This document shows positions 14,780 through 20,691 of a stretch of 30,332 bases of DNA, one piece after another (within the stretch, counting starts at the first letter, position 1; every line of letters begins with the position of its first letter). Position numbers and translations under genes: made by a program. The notes beneath the pieces were generated by a model, which worked only from the letters and a program-made list of their open reading frames with translations, was not told where the DNA came from and did not search any database. The DNA comes from a virus, in the IMG/VR virus record IMGVR_UViG_3300044712_000255, positions 1 through 30,332 of that record. One strand, written 5' to 3'.

Positions 14780-15091
14780 ATGACAAAAAAGAAAGAAATT
14801 GATCTAACAGTTGTAGATGAAGCTACAGGACAGGAGGTCCTTGGTGGTGCAGTTACAAATCTATGGAATATCTTCCTTAGAATTATTGCAGTTTTTGCAG
14901 CATCTGGATTAACAGTTATTGGTGCAGGATCTGTTGTTGGTGTAGATACAATTACAGCAGTAACTATGGCAGGACTTCTTGGTGTAGCCACAGTTGTAGA
15001 GAGATTGGCTAGAGCCTTCCTTGATGACGGTAAGCTCTCAGCTGAAGAAATCAACGCAGCTTTTGCAAAAGTTGATAAAAAGTCAGAGTAA
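14780..15091 (+). CDS. Membrane protein, holin-like
   Basis: A 103-residue protein with two membrane segments (about IFLRIIAVFAASGLTVIGA and ITAVTMAGLLGVATVV) and a conserved-looking tail, AFLDDGKLSAEEINAAF. Proteins with this tail are often labelled holins or membrane proteins in actinophages. I chose ATG 14780 because AGGAGG at 14765-14770 is nine bases upstream; the in-frame ATG 14771 would directly touch that ribosome site. With the preceding small membrane protein it forms a candidate holin pair for the endolysin. Confidence 0.72.
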   Translation: MTKKKEIDLTVVDEATGQEVLGGAVTNLWNIFLRIIAVFAASGLTVIGAGSVVGVDTITAVTMAGLLGVATVVERLARAFLDDGKLSAEEINAAFAKVDKKSE

Positions 15092-15114
15092 TAGCAATAT
15101 GGCTATAGAAATGG

Positions 15115-15120
15115 TATACT
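15115..15120 (+). promoter_or_regulatory. Leaderless -10 promoter element
   Basis: TATACT, then six bases (AATATT) to the ATG at 15127 with no ribosome site, the same geometry as at eight other genes here. No convincing -35 box is seen. Confidence 0.6.
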
Positions 15121-15126
15121 AATATT

Positions 15127-15270
15127 ATGAACGCCTATAAGGTTAAAATTGAATTAGAGGCAGAAATTCAGGCATTTAGCCAGGGTGATGCTGACGACTA
15201 CATTAAAGATATTTTTGGTGTAGATGAAGAAATTAAAAGCGTCAAAATAATTAGTATTAAGGAGAAATAA
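15127..15270 (+). CDS. 47-residue conserved-type phage protein
   Basis: A short acidic protein, likely beta-alpha-beta: NAYKVKIELEAEIQAF, then GDADDYIKDIFGVDEEIKSVKI. Small proteins with the K-V-x-I-x-L-E-x-E-I-x-A-F start and DD.IKDIFG...IKSVKI end occur in actinophages, to my memory. It is preceded by a leaderless promoter and followed by one base and the next start codon, whose ribosome site lies in its last codons. Confidence 0.65.
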   Translation: MNAYKVKIELEAEIQAFSQGDADDYIKDIFGVDEEIKSVKIISIKEK

Positions 15271-15271
15271 G

Positions 15272-16207
15272 ATGGCAAAAGAAGGATACAAGCCTACAGC
15301 TGGAATGAAAGCTGCAGCTCGCAGAGCAATTAAATGGAAAGAGCAGGGAAAGGCAACAGGTGCTGGTACTCCAGTAGGCTGGACTCGTGCTGGACAATTA
15401 GTTAGAGGAGAGGCTTTAAGTTTAGATACTGTAAAGCGCATGTATTCCTTCTTTTCCCGTCATGAGGTAGACAAAAAGGGCAAGGATTTTAATAATACAT
15501 CAAACCCATCAAATGGAAGAATCATGTGGGACGCCTGGGGCGGAGATGCAGGATATTCTTGGTCACGAAAGATTGTAGAGCGTGAAAAGAATATGAAGAA
15601 GTATGATATAGCAGAGGATATGAAGAAGAGCATGAATGATGCAGAAGAGATCCTCAATGAAATTAAAACAGCATTAGATGATATTGTAGATCCAATTACC
15701 GATATTATTGAAATTGAAGACGATGTAGAGGTTACTAAGGCATTAAGGCCAGAAGTTACCAGAGAGCAGTTGTACGCTGTTGTAGAGGCCTTACACGAGG
15801 CTATTGAGTCCATGCTAGAAATGCCAGAAGAAGATATGGAAGAAGAAGAGCCAGAAGACGGAGAAGATCAATCTGAAACAATTGATACTCCAGAAGGCCC
15901 AACCGCAGTAGGAGATCCAGATAAAAATAAAGTAAATTGGCCAATTGCAAAAGCCTACGAGGGTTGCTCTTGCGAGACATGCAAAGCACAAGATATTTCA
16001 TGTGAAAGCTGCCCAGAGTGTGTTTCTAAATCTTATGAGTCAGATAATGAAGATGAAGATAAATGGGATAATATGCAAAAGGCATGCTGGAATGGGTATA
16101 AGCAAGAAGGCATGAAAGAAAAGAACGGTAGAATGGTGCCAAATTGTGTTCCAGTAGAAAAAATGGAAACAGTTAAAAAGTCTTTATGGAGCGGTATTTT
16201 TAAGTAA
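15272..16207 (+). CDS. Conserved phage protein with acidic middle and Cys-rich tail
   Basis: A 311-residue protein. Residues 1-105 contain the conserved-looking block AAARRAIKWKEQGKATGAG, SLDTVKRMYSFFSRHEVDKK and MWDAWGGDAGYSWSRKIV, a module I know from many phage head-associated or hypothetical proteins. Residues 105-220 are very acidic and helical. The C-terminal quarter has CSCETC, CESCPEC and the short module MQKACWNGYKQEGMKEKNG, also common at the ends of phage head proteins. A scaffold or virion-internal role is possible. Ribosome site AAGGAG. Confidence 0.7.
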   Translation: MAKEGYKPTAGMKAAARRAIKWKEQGKATGAGTPVGWTRAGQLVRGEALSLDTVKRMYSFFSRHEVDKKGKDFNNTSNPSNGRIMWDAWGGDAGYSWSRKIVEREKNMKKYDIAEDMKKSMNDAEEILNEIKTALDDIVDPITDIIEIEDDVEVTKALRPEVTREQLYAVVEALHEAIESMLEMPEEDMEEEEPEDGEDQSETIDTPEGPTAVGDPDKNKVNWPIAKAYEGCSCETCKAQDISCESCPECVSKSYESDNEDEDKWDNMQKACWNGYKQEGMKEKNGRMVPNCVPVEKMETVKKSLWSGIFK

Positions 16208-16213
16208 TTCCTA

Positions 16214-16261
16214 TTGACAAATCTGCAGCATCTCGTGTATAATTATACATGGGATGCTGCA
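16214..16261 (+). promoter_or_regulatory. Promoter with 38-base dyad centred on the -10 box
   Basis: TTGACA at 16214-16219, an 18-base spacer and TATAAT at 16238-16243. The -10 box sits at the centre of a dyad with no gap: the left arm is 16224-16242 and the right arm 16243-16261, 19 bases each, matching at 17 positions, with the two others being G-T pairs. Outer arms are TGCAGCATC and GATGCTGCA. Transcription would start near 16250, inside the right arm, so the dyad is best read as a DNA operator. It controls the operon that contains the WhiB gene. Confidence 0.75.
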
Positions 16262-16279
16262 TTTATGATGTAGAGGAAT

Positions 16280-16513
16280 ATGTTACATTTAAACGAAGAT
16301 GGCGTGGAAGTATTGATGTCACGCTACAAGAATAGCTATAGGGAATCCTACTGGGATAACTACGACTTAGTTGTATGGGATAGAAATCCAAACGGCTTTA
16401 GTGATATATCTGGATTATTTAGAAAAAACACATGGGGCTTAATGCAGAGATTCCATGTTAATGATAAAGGTGTATGGGTGCTTCCCAAAAAATATGTCAA
16501 GTATTTTAGATAA
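16280..16513 (+). CDS. Hypothetical small phage protein
   Basis: A 77-residue protein rich in Trp and Tyr: ESYWDNYDLVVW, KNTWGLMQRFHVN and GVWVLPKKYVKYF. This pattern of repeated W/Y with an ending KYVKYF resembles small actinophage proteins of unknown role. AGAGGA is just upstream of the ATG. It is first in the operon behind the dyad promoter and its end overlaps the WhiB gene. Confidence 0.75.
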   Translation: MLHLNEDGVEVLMSRYKNSYRESYWDNYDLVVWDRNPNGFSDISGLFRKNTWGLMQRFHVNDKGVWVLPKKYVKYFR

Positions 16514-16805
16514 CCTCGGTATAGATCAAGACAATGTTCGTTGGTGGCATTTGTCAGCATGTCAGGGAATGGATACTAACCTGTTCTTTGATAAATATGA
16601 AATAGATATAAACATAGCAAAAAATATTGATGAGGCATGCATATCATGTCCAGTCATATCTATGTGTTATGAATCAGCTATTGAAAATAAGGAAGACGGA
16701 GTTTGGGGTGGAGTCTATTTGAACTCAGGATCAATTGACAAAGCTCGAAATACTCATAAAACCCCAGAGGTATGGAAAAGATTGAAGGCTAAGAATGTTT
16801 ATTGA
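16494..16805 (+). CDS. WhiB-like Fe-S transcription regulator
   Basis: A 103-residue Wbl protein. The four cysteines Cys23 (SACQGMD), Cys49-x2-Cys52-x5-Cys58 (CISCPVISMC) would hold a [4Fe-4S] cluster, and GVWGGVYL is the conserved turn before the basic C-terminal tail. Wbl proteins are an actinobacterial and actinophage family that binds the primary sigma factor and changes promoter use. The start is uncertain: in-frame ATGs at 16455 and 16461 would add 11-13 residues, but they overlap the previous gene more and lack a ribosome site; 16494 has none either and may rely on coupling. The protein may control the dyad promoter upstream or shut down host genes. Confidence 0.9.
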   Translation: MSSILDNLGIDQDNVRWWHLSACQGMDTNLFFDKYEIDINIAKNIDEACISCPVISMCYESAIENKEDGVWGGVYLNSGSIDKARNTHKTPEVWKRLKAKNVY

Positions 16806-17121
16806 TAAAGCAGCTCAAGAAGAAAAACATTTTAAGCATGGTATCAATCTATGGACTGGTGAGCCTAACAAGCCAGTATTTTATAATGATGATATGAAGA
16901 AAAAGGTTCGTGAAATACCGAAGCCCATGTTCTTGCTGATGGATATAGCTATGTATCCAGAATTTTTAGCTTTAAGATTATATGAAGATAATTTTATTCA
17001 GTTTGACGGAATAGAAAAAGAAAAAGTGATTGATTATATAATGAAAGTTAAAAAGCTAATTGAGTCATATGGAGTAAGATGCGAATTGGAGGGTGTGCCT
17101 AGTGACAAAGGAATACTATGA
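16795..17121 (+). CDS. Hypothetical protein
   Basis: A 108-residue protein, overlapping the WhiB gene by 11 bases, with a GAAGG ribosome site about 8 bases before ATG. The middle (REIPKPMFLLMDIAMYP) and the C-terminal helix (KVIDYIMKVKKLIESYG) have no motif I can assign. The pattern P-x-F-L-L-M-D-I resembles small phage proteins of unknown role. It is part of the run of coupled genes from 16280 to 17538. Confidence 0.72.
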   Translation: MFIDKAAQEEKHFKHGINLWTGEPNKPVFYNDDMKKKVREIPKPMFLLMDIAMYPEFLALRLYEDNFIQFDGIEKEKVIDYIMKVKKLIESYGVRCELEGVPSDKGIL

Positions 17122-17302
17122 GGTAGTCAATATTGTATTCATACATACAGAAGGATGCTTTGGTTCTGTAGAAAAGCTTGGGGCATTTGCCTCATTGGTA
17201 AGATATAATAAAGATGGATTAGAATACGAAGAGCTTCTGGAGAATGAGGATTTTTCAGTAATTGATGAAATTGTTTTTAAACATGTAGAGGAAGAAAACT
17301 AA
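17102..17302 (+). CDS. Hypothetical small phage protein (GTG start)
   Basis: A 66-residue protein with YYEVVNIVFIHTEGCFGSV, LGAFASLVRYNKDG and FSVIDEIVFKHVEEE, probably a small beta barrel similar to KOW/SH3-like phage proteins. The GTG at 17102 is chosen because GGAGGG at 17088-17093 is eight bases upstream; the earlier in-frame GTG at 17093 overlaps that ribosome site. The stop overlaps the next start. Confidence 0.7.
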   Translation: MTKEYYEVVNIVFIHTEGCFGSVEKLGAFASLVRYNKDGLEYEELLENEDFSVIDEIVFKHVEEEN

Positions 17303-17538
17303 TGGATAAAATTTTATGTTACTCATGTAATAAGAGTAAGAACAAGTTAAATGTAAAGAAATCTGCTTTATTGCCGATTAATTTATTTTTATGTGAATCC
17401 TGCTCAACTAATAAGCTTGAGCCTAGGTGGGTAATCATTTTGAGCGGTAGACAAAATGGTATTGAAGCGGTGAGAGAGACTATTCTTAAGAGAAGATATA
17501 TTGGTGAAGAGATCTCTGCTCAGGAATTAATGATTTAA
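17302..17538 (+). CDS. Small zinc-ribbon phage protein
   Basis: A 78-residue protein with two Cys pairs, CYSC at residues 6-9 and CESC at 31-34, then EPRWVIILSGRQNG and a helical tail ending EISAQELMI. The CYxC-x20-CEsC-x-EPRWVIIL pattern is familiar from actinophage hypothetical proteins; the zinc site is inferred. It starts at the stop of the previous gene and ends this operon. Confidence 0.72.
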   Translation: MDKILCYSCNKSKNKLNVKKSALLPINLFLCESCSTNKLEPRWVIILSGRQNGIEAVRETILKRRYIGEEISAQELMI

Positions 17539-17566
17539 TATGTAATATAAGATATAATATTACATA
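17539..17566 (+). promoter_or_regulatory. Leaderless promoter inside a 10-base inverted repeat
   Basis: TATAAT at 17553-17558, then seven bases to the ATG at 17566. A perfect inverted repeat, TATGTAATAT at 17539-17548 and ATATTACATA at 17557-17566, overlaps the -10 box and reaches the A of the start codon. The arms are 8 bases apart. The arrangement suggests an operator controlling this leaderless gene. Confidence 0.6.
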
Positions 17567-17874
17567 TGAATATTGACGCAAATAGCGTAGCCATAGCCCT
17601 TATTGCCTCCGCAGTATCAGGCATGGCTACTGCTATTTACGGTGCTAAAAAAGAAGAGAAGTTAGAAAAAGCTAGAGAAATTGAAAGATATCAGGATAAT
17701 TTAAAGCTTGAGCTAAAAGATCTTAAAATACAGCTTTATCAGCTTGAAAAAGATTTATCTGAATGGAAAGATAAATATTATAATACCCTTCAGGATTTAA
17801 TTGGGGTAAAAGCTGAGCTTGAAGAGGCTTTGCTTAAACTATCTTTAATAGATTTAACCTTAAATGAGGGCTAG
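17566..17874 (+). CDS. Membrane-anchored coiled-coil protein, possible spanin-like or phage membrane factor
   Basis: A 102-residue protein: an N-terminal hydrophobic helix (VAIALIASAVSGMATAIYGA, residues 8-27) followed by a charged coiled coil over residues 28-95 rich in Glu, Lys and Leu. The layout, one membrane anchor with a long coiled coil, resembles phage Rz-like or other lysis accessory proteins, but those usually sit next to the endolysin, which is 9 kb upstream. The function is therefore open. Confidence 0.7.
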   Translation: MNIDANSVAIALIASAVSGMATAIYGAKKEEKLEKAREIERYQDNLKLELKDLKIQLYQLEKDLSEWKDKYYNTLQDLIGVKAELEEALLKLSLIDLTLNEG

Positions 17875-17893
17875 CCTTCGAATTTTTATTTAG

Positions 17894-17899
17894 TATACT
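17894..17899 (+). promoter_or_regulatory. Leaderless -10 promoter element
   Basis: TATACT, six bases (AGAGGT), then ATG at 17906. AGAGGT itself could serve as a weak ribosome site only if the mRNA started further upstream, which the -10 position makes unlikely. No clear -35 box. Confidence 0.58.
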
Positions 17900-17905
17900 A
17901 GAGGT

Positions 17906-18460
17906 ATGACATGCATTGTAGCCATAGCTCAAAATGGCACAGTTTATATGGGATCAGACCATGCTGCTTCAGATGATAAAAGCGGATGGATAATTGCAAG
18001 AAAAGAGCCTAAGTGTTTTAAGGTAGGTCAGTACGGTGTTGCATTTACTGATTCATTTAGAATGGGACAGATTCTTCAATATAACTGGAATCCGCCAAAG
18101 TATACTCCAACAAAAACAAACTCAGGATTAGATAAATTTATGCGTACAAAATTTATTGATTCAGTTAAAGATGCATTTCAAACTCATGGATATGGTAGCA
18201 TTGTGCCAGGTCAAGAAGCAGAAGGTGGAATATTTCTGATCGGAGTTGAAGGTAGAATCTTTACTATAGATGAAGACTTTCATGTTGGAGAAGCCGTAGT
18301 TAATTACATGGCGGAAGGCAGCGGAGCGTTCTTTGCTATGGGAGCTTTATACGCAACAAGAAATCAAAAAAATCCTAAGATGCGTATTAAAGTAGCGTTA
18401 GAAGCTGCTGCAGAATTCTCTATGAGCGTAGCACCACCCTTTACATATATTCAAGTCTAG
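17906..18460 (+). CDS. Proteasome beta / HslV-like Ntn hydrolase
   Basis: A 184-residue N-terminal nucleophile hydrolase. The protein starts MTCIVAIAQNG, so removal of Met exposes Thr2 as the nucleophile, as in HslV, which also lacks a propeptide. It continues YMGSDHAASDD, where the Asp aligns with the conserved Asp of the family, then Lys-rich EPKCFKVGQYGVAFTDSFR and AEGSGAFFAMGALYAT near the C-terminus, the usual G-S-G segment. Length matches HslV (about 175). It would form a barrel peptidase. No HslU, Mpa/ARC or other ATPase gene is visible in the window, so it may work alone or borrow a host unfoldase. Leaderless start. Confidence 0.82.
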   Translation: MTCIVAIAQNGTVYMGSDHAASDDKSGWIIARKEPKCFKVGQYGVAFTDSFRMGQILQYNWNPPKYTPTKTNSGLDKFMRTKFIDSVKDAFQTHGYGSIVPGQEAEGGIFLIGVEGRIFTIDEDFHVGEAVVNYMAEGSGAFFAMGALYATRNQKNPKMRIKVALEAAAEFSMSVAPPFTYIQV

Positions 18461-18468
18461 AGTATAAT
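18440..18468 (+). promoter_or_regulatory. Leaderless sigma70-type promoter
   Basis: TTTACA at 18440-18445, a 17-base spacer and TATAAT at 18463-18468, then six bases to ATG 18475. The -35 box lies inside the end of the peptidase gene. No ribosome site is present. Confidence 0.7.
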
Positions 18469-18474
18469 AGTTAT

Positions 18475-18801
18475 ATGAAATGGCTAGGAAGAATTTCAAC
18501 AGCCCTATTAGGATTGATAGCTTTCGTTGCTGGTAAAAAGTTCTTCAGAGATTATGAGCTTTTGATAATGAGCAAAGATGATATAGCAGAAATGCAAGAA
18601 GAGTTCAGGCAGATGGACTCTGAACCGTATATGGATCTTCGTGGCACACCCACTCATGTATGTGTATGTGGATCTGATGCATTTTACTTAAAGGCAACAT
18701 TTAAAGATTTTGAAATTGCTACATATATGTTAGATATGCAATGTGCAAATTGTGGAAGTTTGGCAACAGCGCCTACTCCAATTGACTATAAGCAGGATTA
18801 A
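18475..18801 (+). CDS. Membrane-anchored zinc-ribbon protein
   Basis: A 108-residue protein. The first 25 residues include a hydrophobic helix (ISTALLGLIAFVAG). The C-terminal half has CVCG and CANCG pairs separated by KATFKDFEIATYMLDMQ, a zinc-ribbon beta fold. The C-terminal block THVCVCGSD...MQCANCGSLATAPTP is familiar from actinophages, where the N-terminal membrane part is often absent. The leaderless promoter supports the chosen start with the membrane helix; an internal start would give a soluble zinc protein only. Confidence 0.75.
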   Translation: MKWLGRISTALLGLIAFVAGKKFFRDYELLIMSKDDIAEMQEEFRQMDSEPYMDLRGTPTHVCVCGSDAFYLKATFKDFEIATYMLDMQCANCGSLATAPTPIDYKQD

Positions 18802-18962
18802 TGAGAAAAGTAAAGAGGCTTGAGATACAGGTCGAATTCTTGTATCAAGCATTAGAGCTACAATCACAGTGGCTAATAGATGCGTTAAATAGAATTGAAA
18901 AGCTAGAATCAGACAAAGAGATTAATGATATTGATTCTGGAAAATGGTATAAAAAGTCTTGA
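18801..18962 (+). CDS. 53-residue coiled-coil peptide
   Basis: A short helical protein (MRKVKRLEIQVEFLYQALEL...NRIEKLES) whose start overlaps the previous stop (TAATG). Heptad-like Leu/Ile spacing suggests a coiled coil or dimeric helix. Its stop codon overlaps the -35 box of the next promoter. Function is unknown. Confidence 0.62.
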   Translation: MRKVKRLEIQVEFLYQALELQSQWLIDALNRIEKLESDKEINDIDSGKWYKKS

Positions 18963-18988
18963 CAAGGCTTTGGCTAGTAGAGTATACT
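18959..18988 (+). promoter_or_regulatory. Leaderless sigma70-type promoter for subtilase gene
   Basis: TTGACA at 18959-18964, an 18-base spacer and TATACT at 18983-18988, then seven bases to ATG 18996. A textbook -35 box and -10 position with no ribosome site: one of the best examples of the leaderless layout here. Confidence 0.75.
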
Positions 18989-18995
18989 GGTCACT

Positions 18996-19931
18996 ATGAA
19001 AAATAAACTAATCGCAGCTCTAGTAGCTATTACATTAACAGTACCAACAGCTGCAAATGCAGCTCTTCGATCATCTACAACTCCAACCCCAACGCTGGCA
19101 ATTCTTGATACAGCAATTGATGCAACAGTTCCAGAATTTGCTGGTAAGATTGTCCATGAGGTTTGTATTCTTGAATGGGACTCATGTCCAAATGGAAAGT
19201 CGTTCATGGAGGGTCCAGGATCTGGTCTAACATATCCAGCTAAGTTTGTTTCAAGCAAGACTTTTAACCATGGAACACAGATGGTTTCTGCAGCATTGAG
19301 AACTAACCCAAATATGAATATTGTATTCGTTAGAATTGCTGGTAATACTCCTACTGGAGTTCGACAGATTGCTTATGAGAAAACAGTATATCAGGCACTT
19401 CATTGGGTCTTAGCAAACGCCTCTAAGTATAATATCAAGGCGGTATCAATGTCTCAGGGACACCATAACCTTCTAAATTATGGTGCAGACTATTGTCCAA
19501 ATACACCAACAACTAAGACGGCAATAACCAACCTTAAGAATTTGGGTATTCCTACATTTTTTGCAGTAGGAAATGGTCGTGACTATAAGCGCATTGATTG
19601 GCCTTCATGCATTACAGAATCAATTGCAATCGGTGCAGTAGATCAGTATAATGAAATTGCAATCTATTCAAATGCAGATGCAGCAAGAACAGATTTCTAT
19701 GCTTTGGGTAATATGCGACTTAGCCTTCCTGGTGGTACAGAAACAAATGCTGCTGGAACATCAGTTTCTACACAAGTTGCTGCAGCACAATGGATTCAGG
19801 CATTGTCAGCAAAGCCTACATTAACCTATGATCAGCTTATTGCATTGTTTGATAAGACAGCTATTGCATCAAAGAATGCTTACGTATCTTACGGTAAGGT
19901 TATTAACGTGACTGGTGCTATCAATGGATAA
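18996..19931 (+). CDS. Secreted subtilisin-like serine protease (S8)
   Basis: A 311-residue exported protease. The first 22 residues are a signal peptide ending at an Ala-Asn-Ala site. The catalytic triad is visible: Asp38 in LAILDTAID, His92 in FNHGTQMVSA and Ser256 in NAAGTSVSTQ, with oxyanion Asn193 in FAVGNGRD. There is almost no propeptide between the signal peptide and the catalytic Asp, which is short for the family. Export would place it in the host envelope or medium, or it may mature virion proteins. It has a strong promoter of its own, and the next gene starts inside its last codons. Confidence 0.9.
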   Translation: MKNKLIAALVAITLTVPTAANAALRSSTTPTPTLAILDTAIDATVPEFAGKIVHEVCILEWDSCPNGKSFMEGPGSGLTYPAKFVSSKTFNHGTQMVSAALRTNPNMNIVFVRIAGNTPTGVRQIAYEKTVYQALHWVLANASKYNIKAVSMSQGHHNLLNYGADYCPNTPTTKTAITNLKNLGIPTFFAVGNGRDYKRIDWPSCITESIAIGAVDQYNEIAIYSNADAARTDFYALGNMRLSLPGGTETNAAGTSVSTQVAAAQWIQALSAKPTLTYDQLIALFDKTAIASKNAYVSYGKVINVTGAING

Positions 19932-20136
19932 TCAGCAAACAGTACTTGAGGGTATTATTGAGGATGTTGGCATGGACCTATATAATAAGTGGGTAATGGC
20001 TATGCCAGAAGAGGAGAAAAATGACATTGCTTTTCAGGTTATGTCTAAGAATGCTCACGAAACCACATTATTTGTAATTCAGACCTTCATGAGTAAGTTC
20101 AACTCAGCAGCAGAAGCCCTAAAAGGGGAGAGCTAG
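19924..20136 (+). CDS. Hypothetical small helical protein
   Basis: A 70-residue acidic helical protein (DNQQTVLEGIIEDVGMDLY..., FVIQTFMSKFNSAAEALKG), overlapping the protease stop by eight bases. ATG 19924 is preferred over an in-frame GTG at 19915 since both lack a ribosome site and ATG gives the more usual length. Similar short proteins with a DEEK..-type centre occur in actinophages. Function is unknown. Its stop codon lies inside a palindromic terminator. Confidence 0.68.
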   Translation: MDNQQTVLEGIIEDVGMDLYNKWVMAMPEEEKNDIAFQVMSKNAHETTLFVIQTFMSKFNSAAEALKGES

Positions 20137-20156
20137 GCATATGCCTAGCCCTCTTT
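20123..20156 (+). terminator. Palindromic terminator-like hairpin
   Basis: A perfect palindrome GCTAGGCATATGCCTAGC at 20132-20149, flanked by AAAGGGGAGA on the left and CCTCTTT on the right, which extend the stem imperfectly. A short T run follows (CTCTTTAAC). It overlaps the stop codon of the preceding gene and lies before the thioredoxin promoter, the right place for a terminator. A protein-binding palindrome is the alternative. Confidence 0.6.
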
Positions 20157-20163
20157 AACATGA

Positions 20164-20169
20164 TATAAT
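20164..20169 (+). promoter_or_regulatory. Promoter with very short leader for thioredoxin
   Basis: TATAAT followed by 11 bases to the ATG at 20181. Transcription would begin about 4-5 bases before the start codon, so the leader is too short for a full ribosome site. No clear -35 box is seen. Confidence 0.55.
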
Positions 20170-20180
20170 AGGATGGGATT

Positions 20181-20483
20181 ATGGATCTAACCACAGATAG
20201 TTTTAATGATTTTATTCAAAATAATAGGATCGCTATAGTAGATTTTTGGGCTACATGGTGTGGACCATGTAAGACCATGAAGCCTATTTTAGAAGAGTTC
20301 GAGTCTGACAACAATCTGGTAATTGGTAAAGTTGATGCAGATGAAAATGCAAAGATTTCAGCTAAGTACGATGTTGTTTCAATTCCTACAATACTAGTAT
20401 TTGAGAATGGTATACCAGTACACAGAATTATTGGTGCAATGCCAAAACATAAACTTGCTAAGGAGTTAGAAGGATGGATTTAG
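20181..20483 (+). CDS. trxA: Thioredoxin
   Basis: A 100-residue thioredoxin with the redox motif Trp26-Cys27-Gly28-Pro29-Cys30 in DFWATWCGPCKTMKPIL, the buried Asp21 region (AIVDFW), VDADEN, and the cis-proline loop SIPTILVF. Length fits the family. It would reduce disulfides, for example in a ribonucleotide reductase or as a processivity partner of a phage DNA polymerase. Neither is in the window. It overlaps the next small gene. Confidence 0.95.
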   Translation: MDLTTDSFNDFIQNNRIAIVDFWATWCGPCKTMKPILEEFESDNNLVIGKVDADENAKISAKYDVVSIPTILVFENGIPVHRIIGAMPKHKLAKELEGWI

Positions 20484-20644
20484 ACTTTGACTCTTGGATG
20501 AAGTATGGCTTTGATAAGGGTTGGATATCAGATGTATTTTGTAATACACATGATTTTGAACCCATGTCAGATGAAGAAATGCAAGAATGGGAAGATGGCG
20601 GAGATCCATGCTCTTTCCACGTAAGAGTAAACGAACTACACTAA
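20474..20644 (+). CDS. 56-residue conserved-type phage protein
   Basis: A short acidic protein: WMKYGFDKGWISDVFCNTHD, then PMSDEEMQEWEDGGDPC and FHVRV. The combination of W..YG...GW.S...C.THD..PM..EE...WE.GGDPC is a familiar small actinophage protein of unknown role, possibly zinc-binding (Cys, His, Cys, His). AAGGA immediately precedes ATG and the gene overlaps the end of thioredoxin by ten bases. Confidence 0.75.
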   Translation: MDLDFDSWMKYGFDKGWISDVFCNTHDFEPMSDEEMQEWEDGGDPCSFHVRVNELH

Positions 20645-20691
20645 GTTTCTGCGCTCAAAAAGAGGCAGAGGAAATAAGGAGAATAAATTAA

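Noticed and set aside
14338-15054. A 238-codon open frame on the minus strand
   Set aside because: It is the antisense of the PA14 and holin-like genes; it has long low-complexity Pro/Ser runs created by the Ala/Gly-rich sense strand and no ribosome site. All supported genes are on the + strand.
16249-16335. A 28-residue leaderless-looking frame (start five bases after the -10 box of the dyad promoter)
   Set aside because: The spacing is one base shorter than the other leaderless genes, and the next ATG at 16280 has an AGAGGA ribosome site and a convincing protein. The overlap of 56 bases makes the short frame unlikely, though it cannot be excluded.
17867-17890. GGCTAGCC palindrome with T-rich tail after the coiled-coil gene as a terminator
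   Set aside because: The stem is only about five pairs with G-T pairs and a CTAG loop, and CGAA separates it from the T-run. Too weak to call next to the clear terminators at 21692 and 24848.
17906-18460. A full phage HslUV or proteasome system
   Set aside because: Only the peptidase is present; no AAA+ unfoldase, Pup or ligase gene is visible in the window.
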